From the NCBI GenBank assembly GCA_033782935.1, contig JAWQEG010001314.1, positions 1,364,001-1,428,000 on the forward strand: a stretch of DNA of 64,000 bases, given 5' to 3'. A program made the position numbers and the translations under genes. Shown piece after piece: positions 23,598 through 33,072 of this stretch (position 1 is its first letter; each line of letters starts with the position of its first letter). This stretch comes from Petrolisthes cinctipes (lineage: Eukaryota > Arthropoda > Malacostraca > Decapoda > Porcellanidae). A model generated the notes under the pieces. It was not told where the DNA came from. It did not search any database and worked only from the letters and a program-made list of their open reading frames with translations.

Positions 23598-23755
23598 AGG
23601 GGGAAATTTTGTGTTGGTAAATCTGGAGCAACTAAAACCTTCAAACTATTCCAAGCAACAGAAGCCCATTACTTTTGCTCTTCTGGTCCTATTTCCTGGC
23701 ATACTTTGGAGGAATCAAGGCACTCCAATGTACCAAAAAAGAATTACCACCTTAA
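23598..23755 (-). repeat. Interspersed repeat family R, copy 3 (inverted)
   Basis: Reads TGTGTTGGTAAATCTGGAGC, then ATTCCAAGCAACAGAAGCCC and CATACTTTGGAGGAATCAAG, the complement of copy 2. Confidence 0.75.
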
Positions 23756-24064
23756 GGCGAACCAAAATCACACGTTCTTTGCCCTTTTTATTATTGCCTA
23801 GAACATAAAAATTCTGTGTTTTGGGGGTAGTTGCCCCCACCCATCCCATTACTGGCTGACACTGCAAAATAGTCTTAAAAATAAATTTAGGTAAAAAAAA
23901 AAGAAGTTAATTTTGAATCACCAAAAGTGTAAAATACTGTAAGTCCGAATGGAATAATTACTTACAGCTGCATTTGCACAAGGTACTTACACTGGATATT
24001 GATAAAAGTAACCAAACTCTACCTAACCTAACCTAACCAGTAGTTCGCTGGTACAGTTAATTAC

Positions 24065-24190
24065 AATTGTATTTATATGATCGTAAGCCCTTCATCATAT
24101 AAGATGAATAAACATAGCATAAATTTTCTTATAAGATGAATAAACATGGCATAAAATTTCTTATAAGATGAATAAACATAGCATACACTT
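24065..24190 (+). repeat. Tandem repeat, about 39-bp unit, three copies
   Basis: TATAAGATGAATAAACATAG with CATAAATTTTCT recurs at 24099, 24138 and 24164. A related TAAGATGAATAAATTGATC lies near 5140. Confidence 0.7.
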
Positions 24191-24194
24191 ACTT

Positions 24195-24310
24195 ATACAG
24201 TCAGCAGGAAAAGTATTGGAAATCCCCTATGGATAATTTTATTTACCGTAATTTCAATGCGAGGATGGTTCCAATACTTTTTGTTTTTGTATAGTTTTTC
24301 ATGTGATTTG
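24195..24310. mobile_element. Tc1/mariner-like MITE fragment
   Basis: TACAGTCAGCAGGAAAAGTA with TTGGAA at the left and TTCCAATACTTTTTG at the right are partly inverted. The TACAGTC end resembles families C and D. The right end is not well defined. Confidence 0.4.
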
Positions 24311-24789
24311 TTCGATTTTAACATCCATTTATTGTGCAAATATCCTGTTTTGGCCATTGGCAAAACTTGGCTCGGGTTTTCCAATTTATGGCGAGCACAA
24401 ATAGTATTAGTTTGTATTAGAATTAGGCAGTCTTGACTTGACTTGACTTGACCTGACCTAATCTGGACCGTGGCAGACTATCGGGACCTAACCTTAGGAG
24501 GCTACTGGTAGTTGCACAAGGTAACACCCATATCAAACTTACCAAAATTTGACCATAAGAAGGAATAGCACGGTGAAAAATAGATATCTCGCACAGGTGT
24601 AAATAAATAATTGGAAATAATTCCAAAATAATCCATACACCTCCAATCAACACATTCTTGGCACCAGGGTGGTACCGGTAGTATATTATTATTATTTTAT
24701 TAATGAGTGTTATTATTTTGGTAATATTCAAGCATTTGTCCATAACGTCTTTTTGACTAGAGGTTTTCGGAATGCAATGTTTAATAGTG

Positions 24790-25285
24790 TGTTTTTAAGG
24801 GGGTGTGGGAGTAGGGGGACAGGCTTGGGGGGCGCGGGAGTAGAACAGGCTTGGCGGGGGGTTAGGGAGTAGGGGGACAGGCTTGGGGGGGGTTAGGGGG
24901 GTGCGGGAGTAGGGGACAGGCTTGGGGGGCGCGGGAGTAGAGCAGGCTTGGCGGGGGGTTAGGGAGTAGGGGGACAGGCTTGGGGGGGGTTAGGGGGGTG
25001 AGGGAGTAGGGGACAGGCTTGGGGGGCGCGGGAGTAGAACAGGCTTGGCGGGGGGTTAGGGAGTAGGGGGACAGGCTTGGGGGGGGTTAGGGGGGTGTGG
25101 GAATAGGGGACAGGCTTTCTACCCCCCCCCCAAGTCTGTCCCCCTATTCCCGCACCCACCTAACCCCCCCTAAGCCTGTCCCCTATTCCCGCACCCCCCT
25201 AACCCCCCCCAAGCCTATGCCCCTACTCCCACACCCACCTAACCCCCCCCAAGCCTGTCCCCTACTCCCGCACCCCCTTAACAAA
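24790..25285. repeat. G-rich minisatellite (97-bp higher-order unit) followed by its own C-rich complement
   Basis: GGCGCGGGAGTAGAACAGG recurs at 24831, 24928 and 25025, giving a 97-bp period made of GGACAGGCTTGGGG and GGGGTTAGGG submotifs. From about 25120 the strand switches to CCCCCCCAAGTCTGTCCCC units, complementary to the first half. The whole is a large potential hairpin, and its G-runs of 4-8 allow G-quadruplexes. ORFs across it are artefacts. Confidence 0.9.
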
Positions 25286-25429
25286 TATATATATATACCC
25301 CCTCACCTCTCACCATTCAGGACCATGTAAACACTCGGTGACCATACTCAATTGCTATTACGGCACCTTTTTATTCTAGTATGTACAGGCCTTTTTATTA
25401 CACGTGGGGGCTAGGGCCACGCAGTGTTA

Positions 25430-26520
25430 CCACATCCAGCTAACTTAGGTCCCGGGAATTTGCCCCAGTCATTTTGGTAAATATTGAAAAAACTGCCGTT
25501 ATCGCATAAGGGTTTTCTACCTTCATTACCCACTTATTTAGACCATTCTAAGACTATTTTCTTCTATGGCATTTCCAAGATAGCCTAACATAGACCACAG
25601 CAGACTACCGGGACCTAACCTGAGCATACTACCGGGTATATTCAAATGGTTACCTAACCTAACCTAACCTGAGCATACTACCGGGTATATTCAAATGGTT
25701 ACCTAACCTAACCATAGCATACTACCGGGTATATTCAAATGGTTACCTAACCTAACCTAATCTGAGCATACTACCAGGTATATCCAAATGGTTACCTAAC
25801 CTAACCTAACCTGAGCATACTACCGGGTATATTCATATGGTTACCTAACCTAACCTAACCATAGCATACTACCGGGTATATTCAAATGGTTACCTAACCT
25901 AACTTAACCATAGCATACTACCGGGTATATTCATATGGTTACCTAACCTGAGCATACTACCGGGCATATTCAAATGGGGCATTTTGAAATTAGCCTGACC
26001 TTACCTAACCTAACCTAACCTAGACCGCATCAAACTACCAGAACCTAACCTGTGCAAACTAGTGGGAAATAACCGGTGTAAACTATCATAAAGTGACTGG
26101 GGCAAATTCCCGAGACCTAGCCAGATCTGGCAACACTGCTACAAAACGGTAATTCTTTCAATAAATACCGAAGTGTCTTAGAATGGTCTAAAATAGTGGA
26201 TAATGGGTATTAGTACAGAAGTGGACCTGAATTCAGCAGTGTTGCCAGATCCGACTGGGTCCTAGTATTTTACCCCTGTCATTTATTGTACTTTATCACG
26301 ATTATTTCCCGGTAGTTTGCCCAGGTTAGGTCCCGGTAGTCTGATGCGGTCTAGGTTAGGTTAGGTCAGGTCAGGTCAGGTAAGGTCAGGCTAATTTCAA
26401 AATGCCCCATTTGAATATGCCCTATCTTGGAAATGGGGCATTTGAGGAAGAAAAACCATAGAAGAAAAGTGTCTTAGAATGGTCCGAAATAGTGGGTAAT
26501 GACAGTAAAATATCTATTAT
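25430..26520. repeat. Composite hAT-like repeat with 47-bp tandem units and TTAGG-type tracts
   Basis: Eight or so units of GCATACTACCGGGTATATTC plus AAATGGTTACCTAACC lie at 25620-25980, each containing CCTAACCTAACC, the complement of the arthropod telomere repeat TTAGG. Around them are ends related to the exon-1 insertion: GGTAAATATTGAAA at 25476 and the complement of GGTATTTATTGAAAGAATTA ending at 26169. The stretch 26230-26500 repeats the internal part in the opposite sense. No target duplication was found, so I treat it as a rearranged composite. Confidence 0.7.
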
Positions 26521-26829
26521 ACAGTAAGGTCCACTTCTGTACCTTTACCGGATAATGATACTAAAATATAACGTTACAATATTGTGAACCCAGTACTTCT
26601 GTAAATTGACCTTTCTATCTCCTTCCTGCCTCACCTCTCTATCATCATCTTCCCTGGCGCTATATGACTTCGATGTTGCGGCACCTAATTATCAATCAAT
26701 CAATCACCTTTTCCTGACGCCATAATTATGACATAATGTTAAAAAGTTAGCTTTTGCGGCACCTACTAACATCAATCCATCTACCACAATTCTATATTAT
26801 AGCACCAAGATAATTAGGTATATACTTAC

Positions 26830-27257
26830 ATCATCCTCCAGAAACTCCGGTATTTATTGAAAGAATTACCGTTTTGTAGCAGTGTTGCCAGATCCGGCTG
26901 GGTCCCAGTATTTTACCCTTGTCATTTATTGTACTTTATCACGATTATTTCCCGGTAGTTTGCCCAGGTTAGGTCCCGGTAGACTGATGCGGTCTAGGTT
27001 AGGTTAGGTCAGGTCAGGTAAGGTCAGGCTAATTTCAAAATGCCCCATTTGAATATGCCCTATCTTGGAAATGGGGCATTTGTGGAGAAAATGCCATAGA
27101 AGAAAATAGTGTTAGAATGGTCTGAATAAGTGGGTAATGAAGGTAGAAACACCTTACACAATAACGGTAATTCATTCAATATTTACCGAAACTCCAGACA
27201 TTCCCTCTGAATATCTCTTATACGCTGATCAATAACAACGTCAGTAGTGGCACCCAT
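26830..27257 (-). CDS. MCM3: MCM3 exon 1, start codon and first codons, split by a transposon
   Basis: ATG at complement 27255-27257 begins MGATTDVVIDQRIRDIQREC then LEF. The frame resumes at 26840 as LEDD before the GTAAGT donor (26824-26829). The family has REAQRDYLDFLDDEED here, and exon 2 continues EDTGIY. The start is chosen because it is the first ATG with MCM3-like text after it. The 339-bp insertion at 26849-27187 plus one 8-bp duplication separates the two parts and brings in-frame stops. Confidence 0.82.
26849..27187. mobile_element. hAT-like MITE inserted in MCM3 exon 1
   Basis: TIRs GGTATTTATTGAAAGAATTA (left) and the complement of TAATTCATTCAATATTTACC (right) are flanked by an exact 8-bp duplication GAAACTCC (26841-26848 and 27188-27195). 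An 8-bp duplication is the hallmark of hAT elements. The body (GTGTTGCCAGATCCGGCTGG, CCGGTAGTTTGCCCAGGTTA, GGTTAGGTCAGG) matches the composite repeat at 25430-26520. No transposase. Confidence 0.88.
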
Positions 27258-27335
27258 ATTGTTAATAAAATAGTAACGTTATGGGTCCTGCTGGCTGGTG
27301 TTGTTGTTGTGTTGAAGCAACAAGGCAATGCAGTG

Positions 27336-27560
27336 TTGCCAAGTCTGCTTCACGATATTTCCCTAATAACTTCACCTTTACAATTTCCCTTTTTGACTCA
27401 ATAATTCCCTGTTTACTCCTGAACACTGACAGTGTTTTTGGTATTTCGTCTGGTAGAAATTTCCCTGTTTACTCATAAACAATGTTTATATAATTCTATA
27501 TATTCATTTCCCTGTGTGGACTTCAAAACAAAGAAATTTCCCTGCACCTGGCAACACTGA
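27336..27560 (+). mobile_element. MITE family X, copy 2
   Basis: Starts CAGTGTTGCCAAGTCTGC and ends CACCTGGCAACACTG, inverted at the ends. Inside, ATTTCCCT and CCCTGTTTACTC blocks match 32713-32930 and the inverted copy at 12757-12960. Confidence 0.75.
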
Positions 27561-27822
27561 CAAGGCAATGTCAGCGTAAGTGATGCCAACTCAAATGTTT
27601 GTAATCCGCTAGACTAGTCAAGAAAATCCGCTAAATTATAGGTGATGATGATGATGACTGAGAGTCACCCGCGTTCGGGTGTAGCCTTTGCAACGGCGCT
27701 CTCTCACTGTCTTCCTCTGCAGACTCTGCGGAGAGAAAACAAAAAACAGCACCAAAGAATACATGTATACACATCATACTTTCATCCTTTATATCCTATA
27801 CAACCTGCTCGTCCCTATATAC

Positions 27823-30800
27823 TCATTTTCTCTTCAACCATACCCTTTCCAGAAATTCTTTCACACTCTCTATTATCACTGGACTGTACAACTCTCGTTC
27901 ACTAAGACCTAGCAGCACTTTAGCTGCCACTGTCGCTTCCACCATCTCCCTCCATTTTCTCACTCCTAGTTCACTAATTACCACATTCAGCATGATAGCT
28001 CTCTCTCGTTCATACTTATCACATACCATCAACACATGTTCTACTGTCTCATCTTCCCTACTCTCACACATCCCACACACCTTACTACCTTCATTACTCC
28101 ATCTATATATTCTGTCATTCACCTCCAGTGACTTCGTTCTTGCCTTAAACATCAGCTCACTTCCCCAGCTACCATCATAGAACACTTCACTCCTTGGTAT
28201 GTCCTTAGAGGAGTACCAATCTAGCGTGCTCTTCTGACTTATGCCTCTCATCCATTCATCTCTGCCTATTTCTTGTATCCGTCTCTTTATCTCATTCATC
28301 CATTTCTCATCACTCCATCTGACCCTTTCATCTAGCACTGGGTACTGCATTCCACACTTTTCCATTCTCTTATCACACATCCTTCTCCACTTGGTGTACC
28401 GTCCTGTCCATTTATACCCCATCTGTCTTCATTCATTCCCTCTAGTCTAACCTTATATCTCAACACTCCTTTGGCTATCCTCTCCTCAAACGTACTCCAT
28501 CCAGCGTCACCTCTTATTGCTTCCACACCTACATACTTGTTTGCACCTAATGCTGTTCTTCCTATCCTATTCTGTACTACTTCCAGTCTGTTCAAGTCAT
28601 TCACTGTCCATGTCATAGTCTCCAGTCCATACATGAGTCCAGGTACAGCCATGCCTTTCCATACACCACACACTACCTCATACTTATTGGCTCTACACCT
28701 TGCCACACTTCCTAGTCTTCCTACCCACTGGTTTGCTCTTGATAACCTATCAGTCTTTGTCCTATCACACCCTTTCTCATCCACAATTATTCCTAAGTAT
28801 CTATACTCTGGTGTCCTTTCAATCACATTTTCACCCAGTCTCCACATTCTACCTATATCCCGGTCATCCCCTTTCGCTACCAATACTTTGTTCTTATCAC
28901 TCCCAAACTTGACATTAAAATAATTCCCATACTCTGTAACTACATCAAGTATTCTCAGAATCACCACATCATCTGCATACAACAAAATACTCAGTACATA
29001 CTCCCCTACCTGAATCCCTAAACCTTCCTTCCTCACTCGTGCAGCTAGTTCCTCTGTATACAGACCAAACAACAATGGTGAAAGTACGCATCCTTGCCTC
29101 ACACCTCTCTTACTCCCCACCCACCCTGTCTCTAAATCGCCCATACTGTACACTGCCCTGGTTTCCTTATACATACTCATTATAATATTCATTACCTTGC
29201 TACTAACTCCCACTCTCTCCAACACCTTGCCTAGCTTATACCTGTTAACTCTGTCATACGCCTTCTCAATGTCTAGAAATGCTAAGTAAACTTTCCTGTT
29301 ATCTTTCACCATTTTTTCAATAACTTCTCTCACTACGAACATATTATCCTCCCCTCTCCTATCTGTCCTAAACCCATTCTGTTCCTCTCCCATCACTTTA
29401 TACCTCTCCACATTCTCTTTCAACCTTTCATTCAGGATCCCACAAAACACCTTTGATACTGTATCTGTTAGAGCTATAGGCCTATAGTTCCTAAGCTCCC
29501 TCTTACTCTTGTGTCCTCCCTTATGCAACACAGTCACTCTACTCTCATTCCACTTACTTGGCACTTTTTCCTCTACCCAGATTGCTCTGAATAGAGAGTA
29601 AAGGCCTTCTAATACTCCTTCCCCTCCCTCCTTGTACAACTCATACGGAACCCCATCCCTGCCTGCTGCTTTACCTGCTTTCAGTTTCCCTACATACTTC
29701 CTAATCTCAGCTCTACTTATTTCATCATTCATATCCTCCTCTATTCTTGTTTCCAATTCAAACCTCACATCACTCCTGTCTTCTGCCTCATTCACACCAC
29801 CTATTTCCTCCCAGAATTCCTTTATAGCATTCACCTTGTCCCTTGTGTCCCTCACTATGTTTCCTCCAACCACTAATTCCTCCACTCTGATTCTCTCCTT
29901 CTGCTTCTCACCCCTTAAGAAGTCATACCACTCTTTACCACCTTCCTCTCTCTTGGCACGCAAACTCTCTACCACTTTCTTGTCATCCACAACTCTGGCT
30001 TTCCTGATCAGTTTTTTTACCTCCTTCTGTCTACGTTCATATTCCTTTCATGCCTCCTCATATGCTATTCTATCTTCCTCACTATTGCCTACATTTTTCC
30101 TCAGTCTTCTACACTTCCTATTACTCTCCTTCCTCTTCTTCCTCGCATTCTCAATATCTTCATTCCACCAGCTCTTCATCAATCTTCTTTTATTGCTATT
30201 CCTCACCCTTCCTATCCTTCTCTCACCCACCTCTGTCACTTTCCTAATCAGGGAATCATTCAGTTCATCCACTCCTCCATCCATAGTCCATTCCATACTC
30301 CTCAAATCACACTTATACAAGTCCCATCTTGCTTCTCGTATTCTCCATTTCTGCCCTCCTTTTACTACATTCTTAGCTACCTTTCTCACACAGTCATATT
30401 CTAATACTATCATGTTATGGTCACTCATCAAATCTATCCTCCTCTCCTCATCAACCCACATATACTGTACCCTCCTCCTGGCTCTTTCATTCACTAGCAC
30501 ATAATCAATCACAGATTCACTCCCTAACCTGGACCATGTCGAACGTCCCTCACCTATTGTCACATTCAGGTTCTCTAGACCATACTCTTCCGTGAATTTC
30601 AGCAAAAGTTCCCCATTTCCATTCACTTCCCCTCCTAAAATTCCTATATGTCCATTCATATCACCCATGACAATAGTCTCTCTTTGTCTATTTTCCGCAA
30701 TCAACCTACCTATTATCATGTATTTTCTTTCATTATCTCGTCTCGCTCCTGGACCCTCTACGGTCATATAGCACACAATCAACAGGATCCTTTCATACTT

Positions 30801-31130
30801 CCCTTCCATCTTTACATTAAGGTACACAGCCATGATGTCCTCACTCATTTCACATTCACCTGTTTTCACTTCCTCTATGTCCACGTCTATGTCATGTCTA
30901 ACTAATAATCCAACACCTCCACCCTTCTTTTTCCATTTACTCCGTCCCTGTCCAATCATACTGTACATATCACTGCTCATCTTCACTCTCTCACGTAACT
31001 GTGTCTCTGTCAAACCTACTATATCCAGATTCCATTCAGACAATTCATCGCTCATATCTTCCATTTTTCCAACACCCCATCCACGCACATTCACGCACCC
31101 TATTCGTATTCTCTTCATTCCTTCTTTCAC
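27823..31130 (-). pseudogene. LINE ORF2: APE endonuclease, reverse transcriptase, C-terminal CCHC
   Basis: The endonuclease part (31130-30048) has RIGCVNVRGWG, IVGLTETQLRE, IVMGDMNGHIG, VIDYVLVN and LMSDHNMIV, the APE active-site blocks including the terminal SDH. TGA at about 30047-30045 follows YEEA; the frame then continues (KEYERRQKEVKKLIRKARVV) into the RT (29990-28332). That contains GKAAGRDGVPYELYK, LRNYRPIALTDTVSK, FLDIEKAYDRVNR, GVRQGCVLSPLLF and the catalytic LLYADDVVIL. A one-base slip near 28425 (TGGGG) shifts to 28422-27823, which ends with CGMCESREDETVEHVLMVC, a CCHC motif usual at LINE C-termini. The stop is likely CGA to TGA. Apart from these two lesions the coding sequence is complete. 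Confidence 0.88.
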
Positions 31131-31139
31131 ACAGTGCCG

Positions 31140-32141
31140 TCAGTTCTCCACTCTAGCTTTCTGTCTGTCTGCTGACTTCCTAACTCTCTGTAGCTGCTCA
31201 GATGATCTGATCCACTCCAGCAACCTTCTGCCCAGTCTCCTGTTTCCCTCCATTCCTAGGTGGACTCTGTCTCTCCCAAAATCGTCCCCAGTGAGTTCAG
31301 GGTCCATGTTAATAAAGCTGACACCGACGTCATCATCCTTCATCATCTCTACTTTCATTTTATTTATTTCCTTCTGTACCTGTCTGTTTACTTCTTTCCT
31401 TCTCTGCTCATACCACATGTCTTCACGTGGCCTCCTCATCACCCCTACCACTGCCACTCTCACATTCTTCTTGTTCTTTTTCATTTCCTTCACCCCCTCT
31501 ACTATCTCATTCACTCTGTCCTGAATCCTGCCCTTCTCCAGACCGTTACCACCTCCCTGTATCACAATCACTCCCTCATCTATTGCCTCTGCCTGTTCCT
31601 TGGCTATTTCTATTATTCTTGCCATGTCCCTTCCCGGTAGGCTTATGCTGGCACTACCCTCTCCCTCTAGGCCGATGAAACTCTTAATATTCTTTGTCAT
31701 ACTGTCCCCTACTATCACTCTAGGGGACATCCTCCTCTCAACACTCTTCTTTCCTTCCATAACTTTCCTCTCCTGTGGTATTATGGTACGAGTGTCTTCC
31801 TTCAACACTACTACATCATTGTCTCCCTCATCTGTCATGTCCTGTTCCTTTTTTCCCTGTGATAAAACGTCATTCCCCCCCGGTGAGGTGTTCTTTGCTT
31901 TGCTTCTAGACAGCACGCCCCTCACCGTGTCTATGTCCTCTCTCATCCTCCCTACCTCATCTCTCATACTCATTAGTTCCTTTTTTAGATCATTGACTTC
32001 CAACGTGAGGGCAACATTTTCACTCTTCATCTTACATATCTGGCATTCCCATTCACCCTCATTTTTAAACCTATTTTCATACCCACATCGTTCACACGTC
32101 ATGTAAATAGTCTGTGCCTCTACTGTCGCCATTTCTGCCAC
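31140..32141 (-). CDS. LINE ORF1 protein with zinc motif, coiled coil and SGNH-type esterase domain
   Basis: 333 aa, intact. Residues 14-37 hold a four-cysteine motif (CERCGYENRF...WECQIC). Residues 45-75 are a heptad-like coiled coil (VALTLEVNDLKKELMSMRDE). From about residue 138 an SGNH/GDSL-like domain follows: VIVGDSMTKN (catalytic-Ser block GDS), VIVIQGGGNGL (block with G and N), and DRVHLGMEGNRRLGRRLL near the end (D-x(2)-H block, catalytic Asp and His). Such esterase-type ORF1 proteins are known from CR1-group LINEs. Role in retrotransposition is probably nucleic-acid or membrane association. The ORF1-ORF2 gap is 9 bp, suggesting reinitiation or co-translation of ORF2. Confidence 0.82.
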   Translation of the reverse strand: MAEMATVEAQTIYMTCERCGYENRFKNEGEWECQICKMKSENVALTLEVNDLKKELMSMRDEVGRMREDIDTVRGVLSRSKAKNTSPGGNDVLSQGKKEQDMTDEGDNDVVVLKEDTRTIIPQERKVMEGKKSVERRMSPRVIVGDSMTKNIKSFIGLEGEGSASISLPGRDMARIIEIAKEQAEAIDEGVIVIQGGGNGLEKGRIQDRVNEIVEGVKEMKKNKKNVRVAVVGVMRRPREDMWYEQRRKEVNRQVQKEINKMKVEMMKDDDVGVSFINMDPELTGDDFGRDRVHLGMEGNRRLGRRLLEWIRSSEQLQRVRKSADRQKARVEN

Positions 32142-32594
32142 TCCTCAATCCCATATAAACGGATGCAAAAGTCTGGACAATATAATAAATATAGTAGACA
32201 AATATAATAAATATAGTATAGTGCAATACAGTGCTGAGAAGGGGGCACTAAAAGACGTGTAGGCAGGGTTAATTGAGGTGAGGTGGGAGCAGGTGAGGTG
32301 AGGGCAAGATTAGAGGCTTAGTCGGGTTAGATCAGGTCTGTAGGGATAAAGGGGAGTGGGCAAAAGAGGAAAGGACGGTTAAAGTAAGGTGTGGGTGTTG
32401 TTTGGAGGTTAGTGGGTGGGGAGAAGTAGTACTAGAGAATACAGAGAGAAATTAAAATGGAGTTTAGGCAAAAAATACTTATGTGAGATGGGATGAGTAC
32501 ACATGGCACTGAACGGTGCAACCAGAAGCACACAAACACATAGAAATATTACGCCCTCACAAAATGCACTCAAGCTCTTAAAATTTTCCTCTAG

Positions 32595-32712
32595 ATTGGC
32601 CTCTAAAATCCGCTATAGTGACTCTTGTAAATTTCAATATTTTTTCCGCTACATAATTTCCAAATCCGCTAGATCTAGCTGAAAATCCGTCAAATTGGCA
32701 TCACTCAAGCAA
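32595..32712. repeat. Fragment of a repeat flanking LINE L-B
   Basis: AATCCGCTAGATC and AAAATCCGTCAAATTGGCATCA are related in inverse sense to 27575-27640 (GTGATGCCAACTC, AATCCGCTAGAC). The LINE may therefore sit inside an older TIR repeat. Confidence 0.4.
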
Positions 32713-32930
32713 GGCAATATTGCCAGGATAACTTAACGAAATTTCCCTAACTCCAACAAAAGAATTTCCCCTTTTGCCTTAATAATTCTCTATTTACTAT
32801 TACCGCAATAACTTTCTCTGTTTACTCTTGAACAGTCATTATATAATTTCCCTGTGTGGACTTCAAATTTCCCTGAAACATACAAATTCCCGCTGCACCT
32901 GGCAACACTGAAGGTAGTCAACAACAACAA
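32713..32930 (+). mobile_element. MITE family X, copy 3
   Basis: Same orientation and block order as 27336-27560: TTGCCAGGATAAC, GAAATTTCCCTAAC, CTGTTTACTCTTGAAC, TTTCCCTGTGTGGACTTCAA and the terminal CACCTGGCAACACTG. Confidence 0.7.
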
Positions 32931-33072
32931 AAAGCTCGGGAAATTATTTGTAGTGTTACCCAACAAAACAAAGTGCCAGTGATGCCAGCTTCCGTTTGAG
33001 AAAGAGAGGGCGCAAAGAAGATGGATCAGTTTCAGAGTTAAAAAATATTTCGATCCCGAGACACTTATTGAC

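Larger units (their letters stand above)
27641..32590 (-). mobile_element. Nearly complete APE-type LINE (family L-B)
   Basis: From right to left there is a 5' UTR (about 32150-32590), ORF1 (32141-31140), ORF2 (31130-27823), a short 3' UTR and a CATCATCAT-type microsatellite tail (27641-27655). ORF1 ends 9 bp before the ORF2 start. ORF2 has one nonsense codon and one frameshift. The exact 5' border is not visible. No target duplication was found. The arrangement of esterase-bearing ORF1 and APE-RT ORF2 is that of CR1-group elements; the clade is an inference. Confidence 0.8.

Noticed and set aside
23990..24050. True chromosome-end telomere from CCTAACCTAACC text near 24025 and at 25.6-26.0 kb
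   Set aside because: Only short tracts, embedded in other repeats and flanked by unique sequence with genes on both sides.
24959..25330. Proline-rich ORFs (PLLPHPPNPPQACP repeats)
   Set aside because: Translation of the G/C-rich minisatellite; both strands give similar peptides because the array faces its complement.
29632..30504. Long plus-strand ORFs at 29632-30504, 30832-31524 and 31600-32106
   Set aside because: Antisense shadows of the LINE L-B ORFs; Ser/Leu/Phe-rich composition mirrors the purine-rich sense strand.
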